From NCBI RefSeq assembly GCF_009795845.1, contig NZ_WTEX01000014.1, positions 1-64,000 on the forward strand: a stretch of 64,000 bases of DNA. Direction: 5' to 3'. Each line of letters opens with the position of its first letter. Position 1 is the first letter of the stretch. Origin of the DNA: Gilliamella sp. Lep-s35. GTDB taxonomy: Bacteria > Pseudomonadota > Gammaproteobacteria > Enterobacterales > Orbaceae. Under the pieces are notes generated by a model that had not been told where the DNA came from, searched no databases, and saw only the letters and a program-made list of their open reading frames with translations. Below, piece by piece: positions 1 through 9,486 of this stretch. The position numbers and the translations under genes were made by a program.

Positions 1-84
1 ATAGAAGAATTCCTTTTAATAATGGACTCTTCTCTATTAGATCAAAGAACTCGCCAAAAAGCGAGTTCTTTGTCATCAATCTGA
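1..84 (-). mobile_element. Terminal end of an IS1182-type insertion sequence (partial)
   Basis: These bases are nearly the reverse complement of 33594-33674, which is followed there by an ATG and nine codons resembling the start of IS1182-family transposases. Here the first two bases are the tail of the same CAT (start codon on the minus strand), so the transposase gene begins just outside the window. A perfect 12-bp hairpin (CAAAGAACTCGC at 43-54, GCGAGTTCTTTG at 61-72) precedes the terminal motif TGTCATCAATCTGA at 71-84, which also ends the fragments at 35239 and 38141. The family name rests on the related fragments, not on this piece alone. Confidence 0.7.
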
Positions 85-107
85 AAAGGGCTATTTACAG
101 CCCTTTT
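84..107 (-). terminator. Hairpin at the end of sohB
   Basis: AAAAGGGCT (84-92) and AGCCCTTTT (99-107) form a 9-bp stem around a 6-base loop that contains the sohB stop codon. On the minus strand the stem ends in a short T run. It is a plausible rho-independent terminator for sohB and directly abuts the IS end, so the element sits at the terminator. Confidence 0.6.
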
Positions 108-1204
108 TCTTGTCTAAAGAATAATCTTTCAACGCTTTTTGTTACGTTCTTTGAAATTCTTTCCGATAGTTTTTGCTTTCGTTGGTAAGTAACAGAAATA
201 ATTTTATGTGTTTCTAAGTGAGATAAAATAAAGTCATCGCTCGTACTAATTTCGTCAACTAAGCCTTTGTCTTTGGCTTGTGTTGCAAACCAGTGTTCGC
301 CTGTTGCAACTTGTTCGATATCGACATTTGGTCGATACTCTTTAACAAAATCTTTAAATAAAAGATGTGTTTCTTCTAATTCTTGTTTGAATTTTTGACG
401 TCCTTCTTCGGTATTTTCACCAAACATCGTCAATGTACGTTTATACGCACCTGCCGTTTGTAATTCAATGTCTACATCATGTTTTTTGAGTAAGCGGTTA
501 AAATTAGGGATCTGTGCAACCACACCAATTGAACCCACAATGGCAAACGGTGCTGCCACAATTTTGTTAGCGGTACATGCCATCATATATCCCCCACTCG
601 CCGCAACTTTATCAACCACTGCAGTGAAAGGAATGTTGCGTTGTCTAAACCGTAATAGTTGCGATGCTGCAAGTCCATAACCGTGAACCACACCGCCAGG
701 GCTTTCCAGTTTAACAACAACGTTATCTTCTGGTTTAATCACGGCCAATACTGCTGTGATTTCTTGGCGTAGTTCTTCAACTTCGTGAGCATCCATACTG
801 CCATTGAAAGATAATACAAATAATTTAGGTTTTACTTGTTGATTGGTTTCATTTTCTGCTGGCTTTGATGCCGTATCTGGCACTGTTTGCTGGTCAGAAT
901 TTTGTTGATTTTTTGCTTGTTTCTTTTTTTGTTTCGCTGCTAATTTTGCCTGTTTTTTTTCTAGCTTTTTCTGTTTTTTTAGATCTTTCATAAACAGTTT
1001 AGCTTCTAGCTCGTCCATGCTTGACATTAACATGTCATCTTTGACTTGCTCATATTCTTGGCTAATATCTTTAACTGATAAGCGCCCTGTCGCTGTTGTA
1101 GATTTTCGGCGTTGGCTTAATATAAATATGAGCACAGCTAAAATAGCAATAACGACTGTTGTTGTTTCAGCTAAAAAAAGTGAATACTGTGAAAACCAAT
1201 TCAT
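95..1204 (-). CDS. sohB: Inner-membrane S49 family serine peptidase SohB
   Basis: The 369-residue product closely resembles E. coli SohB (349 aa), a membrane-anchored relative of signal peptide peptidase. A single transmembrane segment lies at about residues 11-30, followed by a Lys/Gln-rich region (about 70-105) that is longer than in E. coli. The S49 core has the catalytic serine in AASGGYMMA (Ser203) and the catalytic lysine in AYKRTLT (Lys255), and the flanking SPGGVVHGYGLAASQL and FAIVGSIGVVAQ stretches are typical. The start at MNWFSQYSLFLAE matches the family N-terminus. It is divergent from fhs and probably monocistronic. Its physiological substrate is not known. Confidence 0.95.
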   Translation of the reverse strand: MNWFSQYSLFLAETTTVVIAILAVLIFILSQRRKSTTATGRLSVKDISQEYEQVKDDMLMSSMDELEAKLFMKDLKKQKKLEKKQAKLAAKQKKKQAKNQQNSDQQTVPDTASKPAENETNQQVKPKLFVLSFNGSMDAHEVEELRQEITAVLAVIKPEDNVVVKLESPGGVVHGYGLAASQLLRFRQRNIPFTAVVDKVAASGGYMMACTANKIVAAPFAIVGSIGVVAQIPNFNRLLKKHDVDIELQTAGAYKRTLTMFGENTEEGRQKFKQELEETHLLFKDFVKEYRPNVDIEQVATGEHWFATQAKDKGLVDEISTSDDFILSHLETHKIISVTYQRKQKLSERISKNVTKSVERLFFRQEKGL

Positions 1205-1357
1205 TTAATTATTATCCTTTGATTGAACGAAATCTATTTATTATAACAAGATAATTGTAGATTGTGCCGAAAATTAATAAAGATAAAATTGTTGCTTTAT
1301 TCGGCAATGTAAATTATTTATACTAATCTCCCAATCTATTGTTAAATGAGAATAAAT

Positions 1358-3058
1358 ATGTCTTTACGCCCAATTACCGAAATCGCTAAACAATGTAATA
1401 TCCCAGATGAGTTTGTATTACCTTATGGCAAGCATGTTGCTAAAATCGATTTATCTATTATCAAAGCCAATCAAAATAAATCTAATGGTAAATTGGTTTT
1501 AGTTACCGCAATCACACCAACACCACTTGGCGAAGGGAAAACCGTTAATACTATTGGGCTAAGTGAAGGCTTAAATTATATTGGTAAATCAGCAATCGCT
1601 TGTATTCGTCAACCAAGCCTTGGTCCAGTTTTTGGTGTAAAAGGTGGTGCTGCTGGTGGTGGGCAAGCTGAAGTATTACCGATGGAAACATTAAATCTGC
1701 ATTTAACGGGTGATATTCATGCCATTACTGCAGCTCATGATTTGGCATCAGCCGCATTAGACTCACGCCTTTATCATGAAGAACGTTTAGGCGATGAATT
1801 TACCGCACAAACGGGTTTACCTCGTTTAAATATTGATGTTAATCGCATTGTTTGGAAACGTGTGATTGATCATAATGATCGTGCACTTCGCAAAATAACT
1901 GTCGGTGTTGATGGTGGCGTTAATGGTGTTACACGCCAAGATGGATTTGAAATTACCGCAGCATCAGAACTTATGGCGATTTTAGCCTTAGCTTCAGATT
2001 TACATGATATGCGTGCTCGTATTGGTCGTATTATTCTTGCTTATAATACGCAAGGCGAAGCCATTACCGCAGAACAACTTGAAGTTGCAGGCGCTATGAC
2101 GGTATTACTTAAAAATGCCATTAATCCAAACCTGATGCAAACTGTTGAAAATACACCAGTACTTATTCATGCTGGACCTTTTGCTAATATTGCCCATGGT
2201 AATTCATCTGTCATTGCTGATCGTATTGCGTTACAACTTGCTGATTATGTTGTGACTGAAGCGGGCTTTGGTTCAGATATGGGCATGGAAAAATTCTTTA
2301 ATATTAAATACCGCCAAGCTGGCATTAAAGCTTCGTGTGTAGTATTAGTTGCAACAGTGCGAAGCCTCAAATCTAACAGTGGTAAATATAATATTAAACC
2401 TGGGCAAGCAATTCCAAAAGAAATTTCGGAATCTAACGTTGAATTACTTGAAATTGGTGCTGCCAATTTAGCATGGCATATCAACAATGCCAAAAGCTAT
2501 GGCTTACAAGTCATTGTTGCAATAAACCGCTTTCCACATGATAGTGAAGAAGAGCTAGCATTTTTACAACAATATGCAGTTAAACATGGTGCTTTTGCTT
2601 GTGAAGTGAGTGAAGTCTTTACTCAAGGTGGTAAAGGTGCTGAAAAATTAGCACAGCATGTTATTAAAGCGTGTGAAATGCCAAGTGAAATTAAATTGCC
2701 TTATCCTGATAATATGCCACTCGCAGATAAGATTCAAACCATGGTAAAAAAATATGGTGCTAACAAAGCTAATTTATCAGCCACTGCACAGGAAAACATC
2801 AAAGAGATCGAAGAATTAAAACTGGATCATTTGCCACTTTGTATTGCTAAAACGCCAATGTCAATTAGTGCTGATGCAAACTTAAAAAATGTTCCTACCG
2901 ATTTTGATGTCGATATCAGTCATTTAGCTATATCTGCCGGTGCTGGTTTTATTCGTGTTTATGCTGGTAATGTGATGACCATGCCAGGGCTAGGTACTAA
3001 TCCTGCTTATAGACAAATCGATATTGACAAAGATGGTAATATTGTAGGTTTAAGTTAA
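1358..3058 (+). CDS. fhs: Formate--tetrahydrofolate ligase
   Basis: This enzyme makes 10-formyl-tetrahydrofolate from formate, ATP and THF, feeding one-carbon units to purine and formyl-Met synthesis. The family signature is clear: [10 protein letters not shown] near the N-terminus, the nucleotide-binding loop [10 protein letters not shown] at about residues 53-62, then [18 protein letters not shown], and [11 protein letters not shown] further on. I chose the second ATG (1358, 566 aa) because the first ATG (1346) sits inside the GAGAA ribosome-binding stretch and the family starts near here. Fhs is frequent in anaerobes and gut bacteria but absent from E. coli K-12. The gene overlaps the following ferredoxin gene by one base, so they are probably co-transcribed. 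Confidence 0.95.
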   Translation: MSLRPITEIAKQCNIPDEFVLPYGKHVAKIDLSIIKANQNKSNGKLVLVTAITPTPLGEGKTVNTIGLSEGLNYIGKSAIACIRQPSLGPVFGVKGGAAGGGQAEVLPMETLNLHLTGDIHAITAAHDLASAALDSRLYHEERLGDEFTAQTGLPRLNIDVNRIVWKRVIDHNDRALRKITVGVDGGVNGVTRQDGFEITAASELMAILALASDLHDMRARIGRIILAYNTQGEAITAEQLEVAGAMTVLLKNAINPNLMQTVENTPVLIHAGPFANIAHGNSSVIADRIALQLADYVVTEAGFGSDMGMEKFFNIKYRQAGIKASCVVLVATVRSLKSNSGKYNIKPGQAIPKEISESNVELLEIGAANLAWHINNAKSYGLQVIVAINRFPHDSEEELAFLQQYAVKHGAFACEVSEVFTQGGKGAEKLAQHVIKACEMPSEIKLPYPDNMPLADKIQTMVKKYGANKANLSATAQENIKEIEELKLDHLPLCIAKTPMSISADANLKNVPTDFDVDISHLAISAGAGFIRVYAGNVMTMPGLGTNPAYRQIDIDKDGNIVGLS

Positions 3059-3474
3059 TGCAAGAAGTAATTATGCAAACTAAGCAAGAATATAAAGCGT
3101 TTATTGATGAAGAAAACTGTATTGGTTGTGGCAAATGCATTCGTGTTTGCCCAACCGATGCTATAGTGGGCAGTAAGCAAGTGCTGCACACTATTTTGCC
3201 ACAGTTATGTACTTCGTGTAGTAATTGTATTAATACCTGTCCAACAGACTGTATTACATTAAGCACTTTAGGCAATGTATTAAGTGAATTTGAAGAGTTA
3301 GCGTTAACTGAGAAAAAGCAACAGCGATTAAATCACAACCAATTAGTGCCACCAACAATTTTGTTTCCTCGTGTCACACCGATAGCAAACAAAGCTAGCA
3401 CATCGAACGACCGAAAACAGTCTATCGCCGATGCCATTGCTAGAGTAAAAGCCAAAAAAAACCTCGCTAAATAG
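3058..3474 (+). CDS. Small RnfB/RsxB-like protein with two 4Fe-4S clusters
   Basis: The 138-residue product carries two ferredoxin motifs: CIGCGKCIRVCP at about 20-31 and CTSCSNCINTCP at about 50-61. Spacing and sequence resemble the ferredoxin domain of the electron-transport subunit RnfB/RsxB, but the N-terminal membrane and Fe-S modules of RnfB are missing. The tail after about residue 85 is charged and ends in the terminator sequence. The start codon overlaps the fhs stop by one base. An alternative ATG at 3073 has a better ribosome-binding site (AAGAAG). Coupling to fhs suggests an electron-transfer role linked to formate or one-carbon metabolism; that is inference, and the partner is unknown. 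Confidence 0.8.
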   Translation: MQEVIMQTKQEYKAFIDEENCIGCGKCIRVCPTDAIVGSKQVLHTILPQLCTSCSNCINTCPTDCITLSTLGNVLSEFEELALTEKKQQRLNHNQLVPPTILFPRVTPIANKASTSNDRKQSIADAIARVKAKKNLAK

Positions 3475-3482
3475 CGAGGTTT
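3459..3482. terminator. Bidirectional terminator between the fhs operon and typA
   Basis: A stem of about 11 bp (AACCTCGCTA paired with AGCGAGGTT, loop 3470-3472) is flanked by an A run on the left (3454-3460) and a T run on the right, so it can terminate both convergent transcripts. The stop codon of the ferredoxin gene lies inside the hairpin. Confidence 0.8.
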
Positions 3483-3508
3483 CCATATTAAGATAGAGCA
3501 AATAATAA

Positions 3509-5335
3509 TTAGTCTTTATTACCACTTCTAAATGCACGTTTACGGTCATTTTCAGTTAAATGACGTTTACGTAAACGGATAGATAACGGTGTTACTTCCA
3601 CTAATTCGTCATCATCAATAAACTCTAACGCTTGTTCTAATGACATTTTAATTGGTGGTGAAAGTGTTGTTGCTTCGTCGGTACCTGATGCTCGCATATT
3701 GGTCAATTTTTTACCTGTTAAACAGTTAACAGTTAAATCGTTTGAACGAGTATGAATACCAATGATTTGCCCTTCATATACTTCAGCACCATGACCTAGG
3801 AATAACTTACCACGGTCTTGTAAACCATATAACGCATAAGCCAATGCTTTACCTGTGCCGTTAGAAATCATTACGCCATTATTACGCTGACCAATTTCGC
3901 CAGGGCGAACATCATCATAATGACTAAATGTAGAATAAAGTAAACCAGTACCTGAAGTCATCGTCATAAATTCAGTTCTGAAACCGATAAGTCCACGACT
4001 TGGAATGACATAATCTAAACGCACACGACCTTTACCATCTGGTAACATGTTGGTTAGATCACCTTTGCGTAAACCAAGAGCTTCCATTACTGAACCTTGA
4101 TGTTGTTCTTCAATATCAAGGGTAACTTGTTCAAATGGCTCTTGTTTTTTACCGTCAATTTCTCTAAAAATAACTTTAGGACGAGAAACACCTAACTCAT
4201 AACCTTCACGGCGCATATTTTCAATTAGTACTGATAAATGCAATTCACCACGACCCGATACTCTAAAAGCATCTGGATCTGGAGTTTCTTCAACGCGCAA
4301 CGCAACATTATGTACAAGCTCTTTATTTAAACGCTCAAGAATTTGTCGAGATGTTACATATTTACCTTCTTTACCAGCAAATGGTGAGCTATTAACATTA
4401 AAGAACATAGTTACTGTTGGTTCATCAACAGTTAATGCCGGCAGAGCTTCAACGCAACTGTTATCACAAATCGTGTCAGAGATACCAAGTTCACCAAGAC
4501 CAGTTAATGCAATAATATCACCCGCTTCGGCAACTTCAGCTTCATAACGTTGCAGCCCTAAATGGCCTAGCACTTGCCCTACTTTACCTGTACGTTTGTT
4601 ACCTTCACTATCAACTATAGTCACTTGTTGATTTGGTTTAACACGACCACGTTTAATACGACCAATACCAATAACGCCAACATAATTATTATAATCAAGT
4701 TGAGAAATTTGCATTTGGAATGGACCATCTAAATCAACTTTTGGTGGCTCAACATGTTTAACAATCGCTTCAAATAGTGGCGTCATATCTTCAGCCATAT
4801 TTTCGTGATCTTCACCAGCTATACCCATTAATGCAGAAGCATAAACGATAGGGAAATCTAACTGTTCATCAGTTGCCCCTAAATTAACAAATAGATCAAA
4901 TACTTGGTCAACCACCCAATCAGGGCGAGCTCCTGGTCGGTCTACTTTATTGATAACCACAATCGGTTTTAAACCATAAGCAAAAGCTTTTTGTGTTACA
5001 AAACGAGTTTGTGGCATTGGCCCATCCATTGCATCAACGAGCAATAATACAGAATCAACCATAGACATAACACGTTCAACTTCACCACCAAAATCAGCAT
5101 GCCCTGGAGTATCAACGATGTTAATTCGGTAATTGTTCCAATCAATTGCAGTATTTTTAGCTAAAATGGTAATACCACGCTCTTTTTCAAGCGCATTAGA
5201 GTCCATTATGCGTTCATTGTCATCACCGCGTAGATTATCTAGCGTGCCTGACTGTTTTAATAACTTGTCAACCAAAGTTGTTTTACCATGGTCAACGTGA
5301 GCAATAATGGCTATATTTCTTAAATTTTCAATCAC
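3509..5335 (-). CDS. typA: Ribosome-associated translational GTPase TypA/BipA
   Basis: The 608-residue product has full BipA length. An EF-Tu-like GTPase domain comes first (P-loop [10 protein letters not shown] at 12-21, [15 protein letters not shown] for G3, NKVD for G4), followed by beta-barrel and EF-G-like domains and the BipA-specific C-terminal domain ([24 protein letters not shown] and the following [10 protein letters not shown] region). BipA binds the 70S ribosome and helps 50S assembly at low temperature and under stress. The gene is transcribed towards the fhs operon, shares its terminator, and lies downstream of hemG, 165 bases away. Confidence 0.97.
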   Translation of the reverse strand: MIENLRNIAIIAHVDHGKTTLVDKLLKQSGTLDNLRGDDNERIMDSNALEKERGITILAKNTAIDWNNYRINIVDTPGHADFGGEVERVMSMVDSVLLLVDAMDGPMPQTRFVTQKAFAYGLKPIVVINKVDRPGARPDWVVDQVFDLFVNLGATDEQLDFPIVYASALMGIAGEDHENMAEDMTPLFEAIVKHVEPPKVDLDGPFQMQISQLDYNNYVGVIGIGRIKRGRVKPNQQVTIVDSEGNKRTGKVGQVLGHLGLQRYEAEVAEAGDIIALTGLGELGISDTICDNSCVEALPALTVDEPTVTMFFNVNSSPFAGKEGKYVTSRQILERLNKELVHNVALRVEETPDPDAFRVSGRGELHLSVLIENMRREGYELGVSRPKVIFREIDGKKQEPFEQVTLDIEEQHQGSVMEALGLRKGDLTNMLPDGKGRVRLDYVIPSRGLIGFRTEFMTMTSGTGLLYSTFSHYDDVRPGEIGQRNNGVMISNGTGKALAYALYGLQDRGKLFLGHGAEVYEGQIIGIHTRSNDLTVNCLTGKKLTNMRASGTDEATTLSPPIKMSLEQALEFIDDDELVEVTPLSIRLRKRHLTENDRKRAFRSGNKD

Positions 5336-5400
5336 AATTAAAATCCCAATTAGGAGACAGATTCTTTAGGCGCGATATTGTACACCTTTTTAGCCGAAAT

Positions 5401-5416
5401 GTTGATCTATATCACA
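5401..5416. promoter_or_regulatory. Possible CRP-like site upstream of typA
   Basis: GTTGATCTATATCACA has a perfect right half-site (TCACA) and a degenerate left half with the correct six-base spacer. It lies about 65 bases upstream of the typA start. The match is partial and no promoter elements were assigned, so confidence is low. Confidence 0.25.
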
Positions 5417-5500
5417 AAGATTCTTAAAAAGGGCTTGAGTACTTGATAACTTTAGAAAAATATCAATTTATTTGTAAAAAAGTTTCAGGTAACTATACGT

Positions 5501-6034
5501 TTAAGTATAAAACTGTTTGGCAAATTCATCTACCTTTGCCCAATCTGTATATTCAATAACTGGTTTTGTTACATCGGTATCACCTTTTCCTAACCACATA
5601 ATAAAGCGGATCATATTGCGATCAAACCAGTTATATTGAGGATAATAAAGAGCACCTGCAAAAACAGCGGTAAAAGTGGGTTTCCATGCTATTTTAGCTA
5701 GAAATTTTTTGGTATATAAGTTGGTTTCTGGTGTATTTTTATGTGGCTTTCTTGCTACGACATTTACACCAAAAAATCCTGACTTCATATTATTTAATTG
5801 TTGATAATGTTCATCAATAAATTTTTTCATTAATTTACTATAAAATCCATAGCGAATGGAACTTCCCAACAATACGGCATCATAGTTTGAAAGCTCGATT
5901 TTGCTATCAGCTAAAAGTTCAATAACATCGCAGTAACATTTATCGTCTAACTGTGTTTTAATACGTTGCATGATCTTAAGTGTTTGTTTTTCATGAGTTG
6001 TGTAAAGTAATAAAACCTTTTTTGTTGTATTCAT
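5501..6034 (-). CDS. hemG: Menaquinone-dependent protoporphyrinogen IX dehydrogenase HemG
   Basis: HemG oxidises protoporphyrinogen IX to protoporphyrin IX in haem synthesis, passing electrons to the quinone pool. The 177-residue flavodoxin-like protein starts with the FMN-binding strand KKVLLLYTTHEKQT. It contains SSIRYG, NVVARKPHKNTPETN and the insert AGALYYPQYNWFDRNMIRFI typical of HemG, and ends in EYTDWAKVDEFAKQF. The open frame extends 11 codons further upstream; I prefer MNTTKKVLL because flavodoxin domains begin directly with the first beta strand. The 138 bases to glmU on the other strand form a divergent promoter region. Confidence 0.9.
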   Translation of the reverse strand: MNTTKKVLLLYTTHEKQTLKIMQRIKTQLDDKCYCDVIELLADSKIELSNYDAVLLGSSIRYGFYSKLMKKFIDEHYQQLNNMKSGFFGVNVVARKPHKNTPETNLYTKKFLAKIAWKPTFTAVFAGALYYPQYNWFDRNMIRFIMWLGKGDTDVTKPVIEYTDWAKVDEFAKQFYT

Positions 6035-6172
6035 AATATAAAACCTTATTTGATAATGGCTTATCATAAATCAATTTTACTTTTTTTATTATAAAAATTA
6101 ACGAACTGGGGGTGATTTCATAGAAGACTTTGATTATAGTAGTTAACTTATTTAACTGGACTGGAACTGATT

Positions 6173-7558
6173 ATGGCGATTTCACCAACAAAACTTAGTG
6201 CAATTATTTTAGCAGCAGGAAAAGGCACACGGATGTATTCCGAGCTGCCAAAAGTATTACACAAAATCGGTGGTAAGCCGATGTTACAACATGTTATTGA
6301 TACCGTGCAACAACTTAATATAAATCGCACTAATATTGTTTATGGTCATGGTAAATCGCAGCTCGAAATTGCACTTAAAGATCAACATGTCGAACTTATC
6401 TATCAAGCAGAACAACTTGGCACTGGGCATGCAGTTCAACAGGCTAGCACTTATATTCAAGATGACGAAGATATTTTGATTCTTTATGGGGATACGCCAT
6501 TAATTTCGGTTGAAACATTAAAAAATTTAATCGCTAGCAAAACAGAGCACGGTATTGCATTATTAACAGTAACGTTAGATGACTCAACAGGGTATGGACG
6601 AATTGAACGAAAAAATGGCAAAGTTATCGCCATTGTTGAACAGAAAGATGCCTCTCTTGAGCAACAAAAAATCAAAGAAATTAACACAGGTATTATGCTT
6701 GTTACTGGTAAATTACTCAAACATTGGTTGTCTCGTTTAAGCAATGATAATGCACAAAAAGAGTATTACTTAACGGATATCATTGCCTTTGCTTATCAAG
6801 ATGGTTATAACATTAAAACATCACAACCTATACAACAATTTGAAGTTGAAGGCGTCAATAATCGCCTGCAATTGGCAACATTAGAACGGCAATATCAACA
6901 TCAACAAACACAAAATTTATTATTAGCAGGCGTAACATTGCTTGACCCAACTCGTTTTGACTTACGAGGATCTCTATCGCACGGTAAAGATGTTACGATT
7001 GATTGTAATGTAATTATTGAAGGCAATGTCAAATTAGGTAATAACGTATTTATTGGTGCTGGTTGTATTTTGAAAAATTGTACAATTGATGATGATTCAA
7101 GTATCAGTCCATATAGCATTATTGAAGATTCAACCATCGCTAAACAATGTACTATCGGGCCATTCGCCCGCCTACGACCTGGTTCACAGCTTGATGAACA
7201 AGCTCATGTTGGCAACTTTGTTGAACTAAAAAAAGCCCATCTAGGTAAAGCAAGCAAAGCAGGACACTTAAGCTACCTTGGTGATAGCGAAATTGGCAAT
7301 AATGTCAACATTGGTGCTGGCACCATCACCTGTAATTATGACGGTGCCAATAAATTTAAAACCATTATTGAAGATGATGTGTTTGTCGGTTCTGATACGC
7401 AATTAATAGCACCTGTAAAAGTGGGTAAAGGGGCAACTATTGCAGCAGGAACAACGGTTACCAATAATGTGAATGATAATGAGCTAGTAGTAAGCCGAGT
7501 AAAACAAAAACAGCTTGCCGGTTGGAAACGACCAACAAAGTTAACTAACGAGGAATAA
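6173..7558 (+). CDS. glmU: Bifunctional GlcNAc-1-phosphate uridyltransferase / GlcN-1-phosphate acetyltransferase
   Basis: GlmU performs the last two steps to UDP-GlcNAc, the precursor of peptidoglycan and LPS. The N-terminal pyrophosphorylase domain has the nucleotide-binding signature [15 protein letters not shown] (from residue 13) and ILYGDTPL. The C-terminal left-handed beta-helix has hexapeptide repeats ([39 protein letters not shown]). The length of 461 aa fits E. coli GlmU (456). glmS begins three bases after the stop, giving the usual glmUS unit. Confidence 0.97.
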   Translation: MAISPTKLSAIILAAGKGTRMYSELPKVLHKIGGKPMLQHVIDTVQQLNINRTNIVYGHGKSQLEIALKDQHVELIYQAEQLGTGHAVQQASTYIQDDEDILILYGDTPLISVETLKNLIASKTEHGIALLTVTLDDSTGYGRIERKNGKVIAIVEQKDASLEQQKIKEINTGIMLVTGKLLKHWLSRLSNDNAQKEYYLTDIIAFAYQDGYNIKTSQPIQQFEVEGVNNRLQLATLERQYQHQQTQNLLLAGVTLLDPTRFDLRGSLSHGKDVTIDCNVIIEGNVKLGNNVFIGAGCILKNCTIDDDSSISPYSIIEDSTIAKQCTIGPFARLRPGSQLDEQAHVGNFVELKKAHLGKASKAGHLSYLGDSEIGNNVNIGAGTITCNYDGANKFKTIIEDDVFVGSDTQLIAPVKVGKGATIAAGTTVTNNVNDNELVVSRVKQKQLAGWKRPTKLTNEE

Positions 7559-7561
7559 ACT

Positions 7562-9394
7562 ATGTGTGGTATTGTGGGTGCTATCGCCAAACGTGATGTT
7601 GCTGAAATATTATTAGAAGGTTTAAAACGATTAGAATATCGTGGTTATGACTCGGCAGGACTGGCAATTATTTCATCACAAGGTGAATTACAACGCGTTC
7701 GCCGTGTTGGCAAAGTACAAGCACTTAAAGATGCCATTGAACAGCATCCACTAGAAGGATCTACAGGAATTGCTCATACTCGCTGGGCAACTCATGGTGA
7801 ACCAGCTGAACACAATGCTCATCCACATGTATCGGGTTTTATTGCCGTTGTGCATAATGGAATTATCGAAAATTTTGAAGCACTGCGTGAAAAGCTGATC
7901 GCCAAAGGTTACCAATTCCGTTCCGAAACCGACACTGAAGTTATTGCTCATTTAATTCATAACATTATATCAACCGAAGATTGTTCCTTATTTGACGCTG
8001 TACAAAAAGCTATTCCACAACTACGAGGGGCTTACGGTACAGTCATTATGGATACTCGCAATCCAGATATATTGGTTGCGGCACGTTCAGGCAGTCCTTT
8101 AGTTATAGGTTGTGGTGTAGGTGAGAACTTTATCGCATCCGATCAATTAGCACTATTACCCGTCACTCGCCAATTTATCTATTTGGAAGAAGGTGATATC
8201 GCACTTATCACTCACCGAAAAGTAACAATCTTAGACAAAAATCATCAAGAAGTAACAAGACCATGTATAGAATCTGACGCAAAGTATGACGCGGGTAGTA
8301 AAGCAGGCTATAGTCATTACATGCAAAAAGAGATCTACGAACAACCTAATGCAATAAAAAATACGCTTGAAGGCCGCATGGTACATGGTAAAGTTGATTT
8401 GTCCGAACTTGGTGATGAAGCCAAAGCCATCCTTAAACAGGTTGAGCATGTTCAAATTGTTGCCTGTGGTACTGCTTATAATGCAGGTATGGTTGCACGT
8501 TATTGGTTTGAAGCTTTAGCAGGAATTCCTTGTGATGTCGAGATTGCATCAGAATTCCGTTATCGAAATCCAGCTCGTCGCAAAAATAGCTTATTTATCA
8601 CCCTTTCACAATCTGGTGAAACGGCTGACACACTCGCTGCATTGCGATTAGCCAAAGAAAATAATTACCTAAGCACCCTTGCTATCTGTAATGTGGCAGC
8701 CTCAACACTCGTGCGCGAAGCAGATTTAGTTCTATTAACTAAAGCAGGGGTTGAAATCGGTGTTGCGTCAACTAAAGCCTTTACCACACAATTAACGGTT
8801 TTATTGCTACTAGTTGCTAAATTAGGACGCATAAATAATATGGCTGAAAGTACTGAGCAGGCTATTGTGCATGCGCTCCAAGTCCTACCAAACCGCATTG
8901 AACAAGTACTCACGACAGAACTTCAAATTAAAAAACTAGCTAGTCATTTTGTTGATAAACATCATGCGCTATTCTTAGGTCGAGGTGATGAGTATCCAAT
9001 CGCTATGGAAGCTTCGCTAAAGCTCAAAGAAATATCTTATATTCACGCTGAAGCCTATGCTGCTGGTGAACTCAAACATGGTCCACTTGCATTAATTGAT
9101 GCGGATATGCCAGTGATTGTTATGGCACCAACCAACGAAATGCTAGAAAAATTAAAATCTAATATAGAAGAAGTTCGAGCGCGTGGTGGTCAACTGTATG
9201 TTTTTGCTCAAGAAGATGCAGGATTTGTTAGTGATGATACCATGCATATTATAAATCTTCCCCATATTGAAGAGCTAACCGCACCGATTTACTATACCGT
9301 ACCAACCCAGTTACTTGCGTATCATGTTGCTTTGATCAAAGGCACCGATGTCGATCAGCCTCGTAATTTGGCAAAGTCGGTTACCGTGGAGTAA
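7562..9394 (+). CDS. glmS: Glutamine--fructose-6-phosphate aminotransferase (isomerizing)
   Basis: GlmS makes glucosamine-6-phosphate from fructose-6-phosphate and glutamine, the first step of the pathway that GlmU completes. The mature N-terminal cysteine nucleophile is Cys2 in MCGIVGA. The glutaminase domain follows with [20 protein letters not shown] and HNGIIEN, then two SIS isomerase domains ([32 protein letters not shown]) and the conserved C-terminus [12 protein letters not shown]. The 610 aa match the family length (609). No glmS ribozyme is visible, and none is expected in gammaproteobacteria. Confidence 0.98.
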   Translation: MCGIVGAIAKRDVAEILLEGLKRLEYRGYDSAGLAIISSQGELQRVRRVGKVQALKDAIEQHPLEGSTGIAHTRWATHGEPAEHNAHPHVSGFIAVVHNGIIENFEALREKLIAKGYQFRSETDTEVIAHLIHNIISTEDCSLFDAVQKAIPQLRGAYGTVIMDTRNPDILVAARSGSPLVIGCGVGENFIASDQLALLPVTRQFIYLEEGDIALITHRKVTILDKNHQEVTRPCIESDAKYDAGSKAGYSHYMQKEIYEQPNAIKNTLEGRMVHGKVDLSELGDEAKAILKQVEHVQIVACGTAYNAGMVARYWFEALAGIPCDVEIASEFRYRNPARRKNSLFITLSQSGETADTLAALRLAKENNYLSTLAICNVAASTLVREADLVLLTKAGVEIGVASTKAFTTQLTVLLLLVAKLGRINNMAESTEQAIVHALQVLPNRIEQVLTTELQIKKLASHFVDKHHALFLGRGDEYPIAMEASLKLKEISYIHAEAYAAGELKHGPLALIDADMPVIVMAPTNEMLEKLKSNIEEVRARGGQLYVFAQEDAGFVSDDTMHIINLPHIEELTAPIYYTVPTQLLAYHVALIKGTDVDQPRNLAKSVTVE

Positions 9395-9421
9395 GTTTGG
9401 CTGGATTAAATATAATGGCCT

Positions 9422-9465
9422 AATAGTTTGTACAACAAATACGCTACGTTTTTTGTTGTACTATT
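9422..9465. terminator. Terminator between glmS and comM
   Basis: AATAGTTTGTACAACAAA (9422-9439) pairs with TTTGTTGTACTATT (9452-9465) apart from a two-base bulge, and the right arm runs into TTTT. It lies between the convergent glmS and comM genes. Confidence 0.65.
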
Positions 9466-9486
9466 TTAGGGGATAGTTACACTTTT

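Noticed and set aside
1266-1303. Bulged inverted repeat (GCCGA...TCGGC) between sohB and fhs as a riboswitch
   Set aside because: The stem is interrupted and no known aptamer pattern is recognisable; it may be only part of the divergent promoter region.
7562-9394. glmS ribozyme or riboswitch before glmS
   Set aside because: Only two bases separate glmU and glmS, so there is no room, and the group regulates glmS by small RNAs.
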